Part shown: positions 15,601 to 28,626 of the stretch, piece after piece
Position numbering within the stretch: the stretch's first letter is position 1
Layout of the letters: each line of letters opens with the position of its first letter
Source: Cyanoderma ruficeps
Taxonomy: Eukaryota; Chordata; Aves; Passeriformes; Timaliidae
DNA: 64,000 nt
Reading direction: 5' to 3'
Assembly: GCA_008694505.1 (NCBI GenBank)
Contig: VZDJ01000046.1
Span: forward strand, 797,100 to 861,099
Position numbers and translations under genes: made by a program
Notes under the pieces: generated by a model
Told to the model about the DNA's origin: nothing
Database searches by the model: none
What the model saw: only the letters and a program-made list of their open reading frames with translations

Positions 15601-18600
15601 TGTTTGAGGTGTTTTTTTTTCCCTGTTTGGATTTGTACTTTTTAAATTTTGAGGGTGAGATGAAGAAGGTGGCAGAGCTGTAGCCAGTCCTGGTGACAGG
15701 TTAAATAAATGGAATATTCAGTTGCCCCTTTTTGAGTCAGGATTATTATTAGGGTGCTTTTTGATAGTTGGTAGTGAATCTTTAATGCTTTAAAATCCCA
15801 AATTGATAGTCCAATCCAACATAGACTTAAGAATTACAATTATTTCTTTATACTGTACAAATAACTGGAGGTTTGTGGTGATTCAAGCTTATTAATTCCC
15901 AGAAGGGAGGCCAGCAGCAGGGGAAGAAATCTGTTTTTTTTTTCTGGTTGTAGGTTTTGTATCTCTCTTTTTCTGTATCCACAGGGTCCCTCTGGCAGTT
16001 AAGTTGCTCTGATGCTGTTTATATAAACTAAAACCAAAAGAAATTGGTATTAATTTGTTATTTCCATTAGAGCAGCATGCAGGGAAGGTTATTTAAGTTC
16101 GTGGTGCTTGTCTTGCTGTGGCCTTTCCAGGAGTGGGTGACATTTAGTTCCCAAACTGCTGCTCTTGGATTTTATCCTTTCCAAAGTGAATATTTTTCTT
16201 TGCTGCTGGGATTTACCACCACTACCAATATTTTTTTTTGTCTGTACCTGAGCGTGTGAAATTTGGAATTTATTTGCCTTAGTCAGGACTGCTGCTCTAG
16301 TCCACAATAAGTTTCTTATGGTTATTCCTGGTTATTTCTCTGGGAAGGAAATGGATGGTTTAAGGTGGGGATTATGTGAGTGAGAGGTTTTGCTGAGGTG
16401 TTTCTGTTCCCAGGGAAGTGTGGGGGGTACCCCAGGTTTTTGGGGAAAGCTCCCTGCCTTTCCTGGCCGCTTTTCCCGAGGTGACCATGAGCACAACTCC
16501 CTGGGGTTGTCTTGGATCTGCAACCCTTTTTTTTGGGGGGGGGGATTTAAAGGACGAAAAGGGAGTTTAGGAAGGAGCCACAGGGAGCCCAAATTCCAGT
16601 GGAGAGGATCTCTCTTCTTTTGGCTTCCAGGGTCGAGGAGGGCTCGAGGGACCGGGAATCTTTGCTTGAACCAAGATTCTTTTCCCCACTGGATGCTGGC
16701 AGGGTGCAGCTGCTGAGATTTGGGGCAGAGTTGGCTTCTCCCTGCCCTGCTCTGGTGGCCAGCCTTCCTTCCAGGTGTGTTTTCATCCGGCTGGCAGGGC
16801 CAGGAGAGGCCCTGGGGACAGCTTGGGGACAGCTGGCCAAAGCCCTGGGGTCAGCATCACCTCCTCTCCTGGCTGCTGGCAGGGAAGGGGCTAAGGCAGG
16901 ATTTAAGCTCAGTTTAAATCTTAAAAAATCTTAAATCAGCTTTTCTGGACTCAGGAGATGACAGAGAGCAAGGAGAACTGAGCACAGAACGGGTTTGGTT
17001 TGTGGTTTGTGTCTGTTCTTCCTCCAGAGGCAGAATCCAGCTTGGCTCTGTGGGATATTCACAATTTCCTAAGTCACAGCTCTGATTCTGCAGGAAGTTG
17101 TTTTTTGTTTGTTTGTTTTTTTGTTGAAACACTCTAAAAATGATGCAACAAACAGACCTTAAGCCTATATGTTCATTATTTTTTTAAAAAAATTCTATTT
17201 TTACCTGCTCTGGAAGTTGGGTATTGGAATTTTTGGGGGGTTTTTTTGGGCCACTCTTTGAGAGCTGCAGTTTTAACAAATGCTGCCTGGTGACACAGCC
17301 CAAAGCAGTGGGGTTTGGGGATTTTGTTCTTTATATCTTTATTTCCGTGGCAGAGTATGTGATCTTAGCTGCAAAACTAAATGTTAAATTCTTCCTGGCC
17401 ACAGTCTGCTGCAGATTTATTTATTTTTTCCTAATGGGGTCGTTCAAGTGGAAGAACTTTGAGCTGTTGATTATTGAGGGTTTGTAGATTGAACAGGAGC
17501 AGGGAGCACTTCACATCAGTCAACATGAGCGCAGCTGACTGTGGAATATGTATTTGAATTATTATTTTTGAACAGCTGGGCTGCTGAAGAGCTGAGTGTG
17601 GTCCTTGCTTCCGTTGAAGCCACAGCTTTGAAAAGATTTCTGTCTTGGTTTGGCTTTGTTGCTTTACCTCGAGTTCAGGTGCTGGTTAAACACAAGCTCA
17701 GTGGTTCGCCTGGGAACATTTATCAAGGAACTCAGATTTCCCAGACTGTTTTATAAGGATTCTTGGGATTAGCTGGGATAATTTTTGTTTTCTCTTGAAG
17801 CTGAGGAATGTACCTGCTGCAGGAACTGGGGCTGGACTTGGGGAGGTTTCTGGGAATTTTTGCACCTTGTTTTCTCCTGTTCTGCTTCGAGGAAAATAGA
17901 GCCTTAACCATGCTGAGACCTTGATTTATTCCCTGTGCAGTTTATCCGTGGCAGTCACCAGCACTTTTTTTTTGGGTTTTTTTTCTCTTTATTTTTTCAG
18001 TTTGTAGCACTTGAGATGTCTGATTTTTATCAATTATTATTTTTTTAAGTAGAGAACTGCTTTGTAATTTTCTAAAATAAAATAATAACTTTGCCAAGCA
18101 ACTTTATTGGTGATATAGAATGGAAGGTCCTTATTTTTCTTCATTAGCAATACTGTAATCAAAGGTGCAAAAATAAATGTGTTTAATGTACATGTCTGTG
18201 CTATTAGAGGCTGAAGATATATTGGGTTAGGAGCAACTTTTAAACAAATTTAGGAGCTGGAGTTCTAAATCCTCTTTGCTTGTTGCCAAATGAGCTCTAA
18301 AAAGGAAAATATTTGCATATAGCGTATAAAAAACAAAAGCACTGGTTAGAGAGAGAATAAATCAGAGTAAAAATCATTGCCAGACGAAGATTGCTTTATG
18401 TTTTTTACTGAATAAAACCACAACTTGTTTATGCACAGTAGTAACTTAATGAGCATAGGTTTTTTTTTCACAGAATTGGGCTGTTTCCAATATATAGATG
18501 GGAAAAATAAGCTTCCTTTTATTTTTTATGACAGATATACAAAGATGAATAGTGTCTATATTTTAATATATCTGTTTGGTGTCTGAAATGTGTCATTCAC

Positions 18601-20630
18601 ATGTCTGTTGGTCAAACCCATTTCCTTAAAATATCCCATTTTACGCTGCTAGGGAAATGTTACTGAAGGAGATTTTGGGTGGGGGCCCAACAGAAATACG
18701 TGAAATTATGACTTAGCTTAAAAAAGTAAATCATTGATTATGCAAGATTTTAATCATGAATCAATTTGGGCTTATTTAAATGTTTCTGTAAAACAACTGT
18801 GGATGTTTGAACGCTGCAAAAATCTTACTTCTACCTCTTGTGTGACATCCTTAAAAATTCCCCTTCACTGACGTACTCTGATGCCACAGGGTGTTGGTGC
18901 ACCTTAACTTGGGAATTCCATCAGCTTTTCCTTTTATTTTCATTTTTATTTTTTTTTAATTGTGGAACACCAGGATGCCTTGTTACGTCCACCTGCGTTG
19001 AACTGACCGGGTTTGTGTTACACGTGTCTTCAGAAAGAAGAGAATCCTGTGCTAAATCATGGCCAATGTGATTTTCTGGTAATTTTTCTATGTACATGGT
19101 TTGATTCCTTTCATTGAAATAATCACCTGTGGTTGTGTGGATGTCCCTAATAAATAGTGACAGCTCCTTTAGGTCAACTCACACTGTTTCTCAGCTGCTG
19201 AATTTCAGTTTGGTAACTCTGCCTTGAAAAGACCCACTGTGTGTTCATGACAGAAATTAAAGTCCTTCGTGGTTTTTTTTGTGACTGGTTTTATTGCCTT
19301 AATTCTGAGGGAGAAGGGGAAGTTTGGGCAGTTGTTGAACTTGGGGCTGAGGGATCTTTTGGATCACACAGAAAATTCAGATTTAAATCAGATAATCATT
19401 CTCAGTTGAGAATAAAGGGCAGATTTTAGTAAGGACTCCAAGGGATGTTATGGGGAAACTGGGATGAATTTGGCCCTTTTCTCAAAATAAATTGACAAGT
19501 GTCCCAGATCTGGTTTTGTTGGCAGAGATCAGAAGCACAAGTCAAGAATTGCACAGGTAACAACAGAATTTGGCTGGTTTGTCCTGTGGAGTTGAGTGTG
19601 ATGTTCTAAACCTTGACAGGGGGAAAAAGTTCCTTGCTTTAGAGTTTAAAATTAAAAAGCGTTTTTTCTTTTCTGGTGACAGGCGGAAAAATAATTGATA
19701 GGATTGTTCTTCATTGGTGGGGAAATTATACAAATGTCCACAGTGCTTTGGACAATCTAAATATGTAATTTTGAGGTGTGTCCATCTTCAGCTGACCTGT
19801 ACACATCAAACATCCCAAATCATTCCTTTTGAGCAGATTCCTGTTGTTGTTGCTGTTTGGACACGTGTTTTATAAAAATTTTGGGGACGCTGCCAAGAAG
19901 CCTCCTCTTTTTTTCCTTCCTTTTCCAGAGGGAAGGGGATTTCCAGAGCAGATCATGACAGAAACATCCCCTCCCTGACAGGCATCTCTGCTTTTATTTG
20001 TCTGCAGCTTGGTTGCTTTGATACTTGTTCCAAAACACCTGTGATGGGATAAATGCAACTATTTTAGTGGGATCGTGCTGGCAGCTTGCCGGTGGAGATG
20101 CTTTTGGAAACAGGCACAGGGAAATGTGTTCTTCCCAAATCAGTCTGATAACATTCAGTGTGTTGATTTTTAATTAATATTAATCAAAGGTGCTTTAAAT
20201 CCACATTTGTGTGATAGGCTGGGCTTTGTGAAGCTGTGAAATTCAGTTGGGCTGTTCTGATTTGACTAACAGTGCCATATAAAAATTAAAACCTGTGTCT
20301 CCACAGTATCAACTCCCTCCACTTACTGAGGAGACCTTTGATTTGGAGCTGATGAATCAGGTTGCTTAGATAAATATTTAATTTAAGAGTGTTGGGTTGC
20401 AAAAACAGGGGATTTAGATAAATGGGGGAAAAAAAAAAGTAGTTTTGGTTGTTGCTTGTGGTACAGAATTCCCAGATCCTTTTGCCATGGGTAGGTCGTG
20501 ACTGAAGGAGCTGTGGGGGCATTCTGACTTACAGGAAGAATTTATGATAACACAGATCTTTAACTTTGCTGAGAAATGTTGGTTTGAGGGATGTGGATGG
20601 TTTCAGAGCTGTGAGGAGTCACTTGGTTAC
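12649..20630. other. Intergenic, AT-rich, downstream of MEIOC
   Basis: MEIOC 3' UTR must begin here; the first clear AATAAA after the stop that I noted is at 13874-13879, a candidate only. The region holds homopolymer T runs (one with an N at 13013), a short G run near 16531-16545, and a GC-richer patch at about 16390-16900. No protein-coding exon or recognised repeat could be supported. Confidence 0.5.
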
Positions 20631-20750
20631 ATCCCAGAATGGTTTGGGTTGGAAGGGACCTTAAAGCTCAGCTTGTTCCACCCCCTGCCATGGGCAGGGA
20701 CACCTTCCACTATCCCAGGTTTCTCCAAGCCCTGTCCAGCCTGGCCTGGA
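20631..20750 (-). mobile_element. CR1 LINE 3' fragment
   Basis: Antisense CR1 end: 'cccagaatggtttgggttgg', 'aagggaccttaaag', 'ctgccatgggcagggacacc', 'ccactatcccagg'. Truncated after about 120 bp. Confidence 0.9.
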
Positions 20751-23159
20751 ATAATCTCTCATCAATAATTAGATGATGCAGTGTCGTCTGGTGAGTTTTA
20801 AACCTCAGGCTTTGCTGCATTCACAGTTCTTCAGTTCATCCTCTTCTCTAAACCCACAACTTCCTCCCTCTCAGCAGCTGTTCCTGACCTCTCTTCTTGC
20901 TGTGCTACAGAACCTGTTGAACGACAGAATTGCTTTTGTTCTTCATGAGTCTGAGGGTGGCTTTTAAATTCTTGAAACAAATAGGGAAGAACTCAAGGTC
21001 TGCTTGAGTTTAATCAATATAATTGTAGCAGCGTGACCCCAGAAGCTCGAGGATTACCTCCAGAACAGGAGGGACTGTAATCACTTAGATTTGAAAAATA
21101 AGATGGGTGCAGATGTATCAGAAGTTTAAACAAAAACAAGAGGGTTTAGAGGATTGGCTGAATCGGTGGGGTGTTGCTTTCTTAATTCTGGAATCCATAA
21201 ATCCATTTTCAACAAGCGTCTGACCAGTTGTAAAGGAGATTTTAATGGCAAAGATGGGTTTGTTATCCTGCTAGACCCCTGGCACAGCAAGGGCTACAGG
21301 CAATTTCATTAAAACTCAACAACAAACAGCTCTTTAGGAGGGATTAAACAGAGGAAATCACAGCTATTAATGGGGGAAATAAAATCTGTCTGGCTTGTGT
21401 CAAGGTTTTTTATCAGGGTGCTCAAATGATCATTGTCACCACGAAGAAAAGGGGATGGAGGCATGTCTGGAATTCCCTCTTGGGTGTTTATTCAGCCTTC
21501 ACAAACCTTCAGAGAGTAAATTATTCCACTCTCTTTGCAGATCATGGAATGCAAGAATGGTTTCGGTTGGAAGGGACATTAAATATCATCCCATTCCACC
21601 CTTGCCATGGGCAGGGACATCTCCCACTATCCCAGGTTGCTCCAAACCCCATCCAGCCTGGCCTGGGACACTTCCAGGGATCCAGGGGCAGCCACAGCTT
21701 CTCTGGGCACCCTGGGCCAGGGCCTGCCCACCCTCACAGAGAAGGATTCCTTCCCAATATCCCAATTATCCATCTAAACCTGCTCCCTTTCAATCTAAAG
21801 CCATTCCCCCTTTGTCTACCAGAATGAGTCCTTGTCCCAAGTTTCTCTCAGTCCTCACCCCCGTATTTATCCAGGGCATGAACAGCCCTTGGCAATGATG
21901 TTCATGATGTTCTTGTCCTGTTTGTGCAGCTGTTTCTGTCCCAGGGTTGGTGCAGCTCAGCTGAGATCACTGCTAAGCTGAGAGAACTCTCTTCCCTCTG
22001 TTCAGCAGAAACATCATTTACCATGAGCAAATATACACATTTTTGTATCATTTATACGTTTTGCTTTAGTCAGAATTGCTTCAAAATTTCAGGCAGAGCA
22101 TCCAAGTTGGCTTTTAAAGACAACTTCTGGCAGCAGTTGTGGAGCAAAGCTATTCTGGGATGTAAATGTGTGTGAGTGAAAGCTTTCCTGGCTGCTTAAT
22201 CACCTTGTAAATGATTGATTTGTGTTCCAGCTGAGGAACATTTAAGGGCTGAATTCTGTTGCGATGCAGAAAGAAATTGGATTTCCAGGATTATAAATCC
22301 ATTGTGCAGGCACTTTGTATTTTTCAAGTGAGGATGTGTATCCTCTTGGGACATAATCACACCGAGGATCAGTAAGTGACACTGACTACAGCCAGTAATT
22401 GTGTAAATAATGATGTAAATATCCATCATTAGACGAATGGGGCCCTTTGAGGAGAGCACACTTGAATAAAAACCTTGGTGCTTGCTTCTCCTGTGTTTCC
22501 TGAGGAGCCTGCCTTCCAAAGGGTAATGAAAAAAAAAAAAACCCAAACAATGAAATATTTCTATATGTTCAAATGATGTAAAAAAATAATTCAAGGTCAT
22601 TTTTGTGCAAGTAAAATATTTAAGGTAGCTTTATTAATAAAAATGACCTGATTGTCACCCTTTTAATCCAAATTTTCCTTTATGTATCGAGTCTTTATAA
22701 CCACTTTGCTGAGAATGTCACGTCTCTGACAGACTCAGCTTTTCACAGAGGCACTGATGGTTGGATTGTCCTGGGATTGATCCCTGAGGGGTGTTGAAAG
22801 AATTTAGAGGTTAAACATCTGTGTTGGCTTCTCCAGCGTGTCCAAGGTGAGTCACAAATAGGATGTGCACTCAGTTTGGAATTCCCTGGAAAGCAGAACT
22901 CACCCAATAACAATGTGGCCATGAAAGCTTTTTTTTTTTTGGAGTAAAGCAGTCACTGCCACTGTTTGTGGGGCGGGCAAAAAAGGGAAGTGTTGTCTTT
23001 GGTGATGATAACGGGTGAGCTGGAGAGGTAGAAAGAGTGGGATGAGCTGAGTCACTGGGCAAGGCCTTGGGGAATGCTTGGGATGAGGGAATGAGGCTGT
23101 TTTATCCACGCTGACACATCTTCCTTAGCTGGAACCAGGGAAGAGATGGATGTGTGTGA
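20751..23159. other. Intergenic
   Basis: Apart from the CR1 at 21541-21860 and a poly-T run near 22930, I see no gene, RNA or identified repeat. Confidence 0.5.
21541..21860 (-). mobile_element. CR1 LINE 3' fragment
   Basis: Long antisense CR1 copy: 'gaatggtttcggttggaagg', 'ccatgggcagggacatctcc', 'tggcctgggacacttccagg', 'ccacagcttctctgggcacc', then 'cttcccaatatcccaattatc' and 'agtccttgtccc'. Confidence 0.93.
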
Positions 23160-23164
23160 CCATG

Positions 23165-23807
23165 TGTCCTGGTTTAGGGCGAATTTGGGAGGAAACCTCC
23201 ACATGGGGTCCTTCTGCAAAGCAAACCCAAATGACTCCTTCCCCAATTGTCCAGGAAAAAATCTCCTTGGAAAAAAAATGGAAAAAACCTATTTATTTAA
23301 CAAAGTGCCCACAAGCATAAAGAATGAATAATATTAAACAATAAAACCTCTCACTGTTCTGAAGTGAGATGGGAAATTGAGAAAGTCCTTGAGGGTGTAG
23401 CTCGACTCACTCAGTCTCTTATCAGTCCCTCTGGTGCTGGAAAATGCCGAGGCCCAGGCCCCGGTAGGCCGCAGGTGTGAGCTCTGGGTGTTTTTCTGTT
23501 TTTTTTAGTCCAGAGCAGGTATAAACAGTCCCAAGAAATAGAAAGAAACAGTTCAAGAGTTTCTCTGCTTCAGCTAGCCCAAAACTAACTAAAAGCACAG
23601 GAGATCTCTGTCCTGCTGTCTGTTCTGCAGACAGCACAGTCCAGGAGCAGAATGTGAAGCAGAGAATGCAGCTTCTGAAAACAAACTCAGCGCTTCTTTT
23701 TTCCTCCCCTTCACTCTCAGAATCAATCTGAAAGGTGTAGAATTAATATCCAGCATAAACAGGGCAGACAATTGGGGATAGAAGCATCATGAAGTCACCC
23801 TAGGACA
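23165..23807 (-). mobile_element. Probable solo LTR of an endogenous retrovirus
   Basis: A 643-bp unit starting TGTCCTGG and ending CTAGGACA, which gives the TG...CA ends and inverted TGTCCT/AGGACA termini of an LTR. It is flanked by ccatg (23160-23164) and ccgtg (23808-23812), a 5-bp target duplication with one mismatch. On the minus strand an AATAAA lies near the end of the element, so minus is the likely sense. Blocks such as 'cttcagctagcccaaaacta' are familiar to me from songbird LTRs. No internal retroviral coding sequence is present. Confidence 0.75.
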
Positions 23808-23983
23808 CCGTGGAGTGTCGGCCTCATCCCGGTGACACTCCCTGGTGCTGCTTAGACACCTAAAAATGGAAATTCTGTGCAGAAAACTTTCTGAAAGGGA
23901 TTAAGTTTCTTGTGTAAAAGACATTTCGAAAGGCAAATCACCTTCAGACTCCTGGTGTCCTGCTGTTGGCTGAGTGGGGTTTT

Positions 23984-24089
23984 TTTGGATGGGGTTTGGA
24001 GCAACTTGGGGTAGTGGAAGGTGGAAAGAGGGGGTGGAAAAAGGTGTTTTTAGGGTCCTTTCCAACCCAAAGCACTCTGGGATTCTCTG
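23984..24089 (+). mobile_element. CR1 LINE 3' end fragment
   Basis: Sense CR1 terminus: 'ggatggggtttggagcaact', 'tagtggaaggtg', 'ggtcctttccaacccaaagc', 'gggattctctgg'. Confidence 0.85.
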
Positions 24090-24297
24090 GGTTTTTTGTT
24101 TGGTGTTTTGTTTTGGGTTGGTTGGTTGTTTTGCGGGGTTTTGGTTCAGGGGTGTTTTTTGTGGTATTTTTTGGGTTTTCATTTGTTTGGGGGGTTTTTT
24201 ATTTGTTTGTTTTGTTTTCTTGCTTGTTTGTTAGTGGGTTGCTATTTGCTTTGTGCTGTGGTTGTTTTTTTTTTTTTTTTTTNTTTTTTTTTTTTAA
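24090..24297. repeat. T/G-rich low-complexity tract with N
   Basis: Runs of TTTG, TTTTGG and poly-T, with an N at 24283 inside a long T run. Reading frames across it are composition artefacts. Confidence 0.85.
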
Positions 24298-24313
24298 TAG
24301 AACTATTTTTCGG

Positions 24314-24390
24314 GTTGCTCAGAGCCCAATCCAACCTGGCTTTGAATCCTTCCAGGGATGGGGAATCCAACTCTTCTGCAGCCAAAAAAC
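24314..24390 (-). mobile_element. CR1 LINE fragment
   Basis: Antisense remnant 'gttgctcagagcccaatcca', 'acctggctttgaatccttcc', 'agggatgggg'. It may be the other part of the copy at 23984-24089 after inversion, or a separate insertion. Confidence 0.7.
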
Positions 24391-26394
24391 CTTTTTTATT
24401 TACCAATTGTGGCTTTCTATGGCAATTGCACTGCCCGCAGTGCAAAAGAAATTGTAAAATGTGTATTTCTACCAGTGTAAATTTTTTTTTCCTTCCTGTA
24501 GGAAATAAGCTTGACACTCTCTTCTGTGAGAGACCTGTGGGCAGTTTTGAATTGTGGTGTAGAGCAGGGGCAGAGTTTTATTCACTGTGTAATTATTGAG
24601 GGTTTAATGTCGAAATGGAAGGACTGGCCCAACAGAACCAAACAGATTTTGCCATCAGGGCCATATTTTTACTGAAAATCTGATTTTGGCAGAGTACCTT
24701 GAGGCCTCAATCAGGCTTAGAGTTCCACCATCCCAAAATTCAGGAAATGTTTTTTTTTTTGTCTTTCATTTAATGTTTTTTGGGGTGTTTTTGTGGATTT
24801 TTTTTTGTTTGGGGTTTTTTTGNNNTTTTTTCTTTTTTTCAGTCTTAATGCCAGGAAAATGCTGCTCAGGTGCATCTCTATGAAGGTTTGGGGATTACTG
24901 GGAAGCACAGGTGGATTTGGGATCAGCAACTCTTCGGTTGTTTTGAAACGGGCAAAAATCCGTAACGGGATGCACAAATATGTCCACTCTTCAAACATCT
25001 CCAGGCATCCTGACAAAATGTTTGGGAAATACGGGGTTAAATCACAGCAGGAATTTTAAAATTCAGGTATTTTATTAGCAATATAGGAAAAGGTTTCTTG
25101 TTATGAGCAGAGAAGCTCAGAAAAGCATAAATTAGAAAGGAAATTTGTAAGGGTTTTTTGGAACCCTTGGCAGGATGTATCACTTCAGCCTTGTCGTTTG
25201 TTCAAAATTTTTTTGTCCTGTAATTCCAAAAAAAAAACATTTTAAGAAAAATTAATCCAGTCAGAAATTGAAGAAAAATTAACCCAGCGCCTCTGTTCTT
25301 TTTAAAATCAATGTAATACTTAATTTGCCTCATTACAATAATTTTCTGTGTTCTCCATGACTTTCTCAATTAACATTGCCAGGTATAAGTAAACTTTTTA
25401 GGGGAACGTATTTCCTCATGCCTTAGGGAGCAGCTTGTGAGGTTTAACTCAGAATTAGGTGCTCTTCCCCACCAGAATTAGATGTGGTAGGAAAAAAAAA
25501 AATCTCATTTTCTGTAACTTGTTTCTGTGTGATTTTTTTATTAGCATTGATTTTTATTTAATTTTATTTTTCTGACAATGTTAGATTAGCAGACAAAGCG
25601 TCAGGGTTTTTAGGCATAAAAACCGAGTAAACGTACTGAGGAGAAATAAATTATGTCAGCTTTTAAATTTTTGTGCAGTGTCACATGGGGAAAAAAAAAT
25701 CAAATTAAATTCTCCCACAGAGAGAAGCAGGAATAATTTTTATTTTTATTTTAAATCCTGCCTTTTTATGCAAAAAAATCTCCTACTTCAGAGGAATACT
25801 GAAATAAGACGTAATGCCTCAGGCCTTGCTAGTTATTATAATTCAAATAATTAAAATTGTTTTCTTGGAGAAAACCCAACCACAGCTTGTTTCTGTGGCT
25901 GTAAACTCTGGTTAATTCCATTTGGCATCCTTTTATTTCCAACTGGAGTGTTCAGATGAGCAGCTTTGGAGCTCAAAGATTTGGTTTTCAAGTGCAAGGA
26001 AAGATTTTTCTACGTTTTAAAACTGCGCGAGTTTCTGTTTCCAGCCCATCTTCCTGGTGTTTGTCGTGGGGAGAAAACGCACTTACGGAAAAGCTCTCAG
26101 GTTTTATTTCAAAGAGGAAGGGTCCAGTGTTGTGCCTGATGACATTTTGTCTTCATCCAAATTCAGGGTTTTATTCTAGCCTTTCACCATTCTCTCTATA
26201 AATTGGAACTTTTATTAGCTCATCATATTAAGATGCTCCTTTATTTTAAACTCACTACAAGTCGTAGTTCCTGAATAGGTTAATAACTCGTTGGGCCTGG
26301 AGATAGTTCTCTCTTTTTAATTTTTTATGACTTTTAGGGGTCACTCAGGCAATCCGACTCATGTCAGGAGAATTAGGGCAAAAAAAGGAGGTGA

Positions 26395-26615
26395 AAAGGA
26401 TGTTCAGGGGGATCTTCTGGCTCTCCACAACTCCCTGACAGGAGGGGGCAGCCAGTGGGGGTCAAGCTCTGCTCTCAGGGAACAGGAGAAGAGGAAATTA
26501 CCTCAAGTTGTGTCAGGGGAGGTTTAGTTTGAATACTGGGAAAAATTTCTTCCCTAAAAGTGTTGCTAAGCCCTGGCACAGGCTGCCCAGGGCATTGGTA
26601 GAGTATCTTTGCAAT
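26395..26615 (+). mobile_element. CR1 LINE fragment (3' coding side)
   Basis: Sense remnant with 'gatcttctggctctccacaa', 'ctccctgacaggagg', 'gaggaaattacctcaagttg', 'aaatttcttccctaaaagtg' and 'gccctggcacaggctgccca'. It lacks the final octamer region. Confidence 0.8.
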
Positions 26616-27219
26616 TCTGGTACATACAGGTGGTCCCCTACAAAAAAAAACCCAAAAAAAACCAAAAAAACCCCAAGGTGGAGATCATAAAGTCTCTGAG
26701 ATCTTCTTCAAAGTCATCAAGATGTTAAAGGAAAGAAATAAACCATAAAAATCTACCTGTGGCTCTGGCAATTGCATAGTTCAGGAAAAAGCAAGCGAGG
26801 TGATGTCACAGAGGGCTGGGGAACAGTAAATTCGCTTTGGTTTGCTCCAGATGGACACTGGTTTATTCCAAGTTACTGGCTGGGGATAGACCTTGAAGTC
26901 TGTTGATGACCAGTTTGTGGAGCAGCACAAATGATCCTGTTCAGAAATCAATTCCTGCCGACTCAAAGCTGCGCTGAGAGCTGCTGTTAACACACCCTGG
27001 GCACGTTCTTTGGGAAGTCTCTGTAAATCAGGCAGCTAAAACTTTAAACCACCTTCAGAAGGGAGGGAAGGAGGAGCACAATGGGCACTGTCTTTAAGAG
27101 GGGATGAGTTTTTCACAGAGCTAAACATTGAATAAAATCCTTCAGCCAATGCAGTTCAGGTAGCACCTTAAATCTTTTTTCTCCTCGATCCTGCAATTTT
27201 ATTATTAATTTTGATAAAA

Positions 27220-27345
27220 TCACAGAATAGTTTGGGCTGTGAGGGACCTTAAACCTCATCTCATTCCACCCCCTGAGGTGGGCAAGGACACCTCCAACTA
27301 TCCCAGGTTGCTCCAAGCCCTCTCCAACTTGGCCTCGGACAATTC
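27220..27345 (-). mobile_element. CR1 LINE 3' fragment
   Basis: Antisense terminus 'atcacagaatagtttgggct', 'gagggaccttaaacctcatc', 'ctatcccaggttgctccaag'. It is followed within a few bases by a sense CR1 end. Confidence 0.88.
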
Positions 27346-27348
27346 CTG

Positions 27349-27410
27349 GGGGATGAAACAAGATGATCTTCAAGGTCCCTTCAACATTCTGGAATTCTGT
27401 GACTCCCTTC
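27349..27410 (+). mobile_element. CR1 LINE 3' end fragment
   Basis: Sense terminus 'gatgatcttcaaggtccctt', 'caacattctggaattctgtg'. It forms an inverted arrangement with the adjacent minus-strand piece. Confidence 0.8.
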
Positions 27411-27959
27411 AAGCTCTGCTTTCGAAATCCCAGCTCAAACTCCCTTTGGCTGCCCTATTGGTGGTTTTGTGCCCTGAAAAGTGATTTAACACAACCTATC
27501 ACCGTGTCTTCAGAGCCTTGGACGATGCAGCTCCTTATCTGCTTTGTTTACTGCCAAAAATAAGCCTATCTTGCAGTTCCCTGCTGATATTTGCACGGAG
27601 CTGAAGTGGTTGTGGGGGAGCCTGCTGGGCTCTGTTGTAGCTCTTTGACCATTGGCAGAAATTAGTTTAAAATTTAAAATACTGCAGTTGCCAATAAGAA
27701 TTGGGTTTTCAGGAATAAGGTTTTCAGGAAATTGCTTTTAAAAACTAGAAATTTTACTTTTAAATATAGAAGTTATGGTCTTGAGCCTCTGAGATATGAT
27801 GGGTTGGCAGCTCAGGTGATTTTTTGCACACGGTTTGTATTCATGAGGCAAAAAGTTGAGGAAATATATAACCTATGTGTATATACAAGGTGAAGGGGCC
27901 GAGACACACTTAGGATTATCAACTCTCCGTTGATTTGCCATTGTAACAGCTCCTGCCTG

Positions 27960-28626
27960 GGAGGTTATAAATAAACCTCCTATTGATCTGATGCCTTTGG
28001 GAAAGAATTCCTGCCCAGTGTGCGATGCTGATAAGTCGGCAGCCGCCCGCTCCCGAGTCCCCACGTCACATTTAGCACTTGGCTGTGGGATGGACCCTTG
28101 AGGAATGGTCCTGACCCACCTTGTCCCCGCAGCCTGTCCCCAACACCACCCAAACACCCACTTGTGATGGGGGTTTTGCCCCCCTCCTGTTGCTGGGCTG
28201 TCCCAGCAAGTCCCTAAAACGCTGCCCTTTCTCCTCTGTCCTGCAGGAAATTTAATCTCCCCGGTAAATGACACCCAGAGCTATTTTGGAGCTGGGCTGC
28301 CGAGGGGAAGAGAAGCACGTCAGCGATTTGACTGGAGGAGGACAACCCAGAGGAGGGTCGGAGAGGGGGTGGCACAGCCTAACCCTGGGCAGCAGAGCCA
28401 CTGCCAGGGGACTTGGGGGGACCTTCTGCTGCACGTCCCTGCCGTCGCTGGGGTTTCTGTTTTATTTTCCTGGAGGGGAAAGGGGGGGGGAAACCCAAGG
28501 AAACATGGTCTCCCCATGTCCTCTGTTCCCCTCTTCCCTCTTCCCCCTCCTTTCATCTCAGTAGGAATCGGCTCTTTCTTCCTCTGCCCAGAGCTTTGTC
28601 CTCCTCAGACTCAGACAAGATTCCAG
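27960..28626 (+). promoter_or_regulatory. Candidate promoter / untranslated first exon upstream of OBSCN
   Basis: At 27965-27974 there is TTATAAATAA, which fits both a TATA-like box and the MEF2 consensus YTAWWWWTAR. It is followed by a GC- and CpG-richer stretch unlike the AT-rich flanks and, at 28626/28627, a strong donor-like CAG|GTAAGA. Obscurin is a striated-muscle gene whose start codon lies in its second exon in human, so an upstream untranslated exon is expected. Linking this site to OBSCN is inference; no transcript evidence is available here. Confidence 0.25.

Larger units (their letters stand above)
23813..26394. other. Intergenic, T-rich low complexity with assembly gaps
   Basis: Contains CR1 pieces (23984-24089 and 24314-24390), a T/G-rich tract (about 24090-24297) with an N at 24283, and a T-rich tract with three Ns at 24823-24825. 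Nothing coding is supported. Confidence 0.5.

Noticed and set aside
23966..24599. Open frames rich in Phe, Gly and Val
   Set aside because: They arise from a T/G-rich low-complexity tract with Ns.
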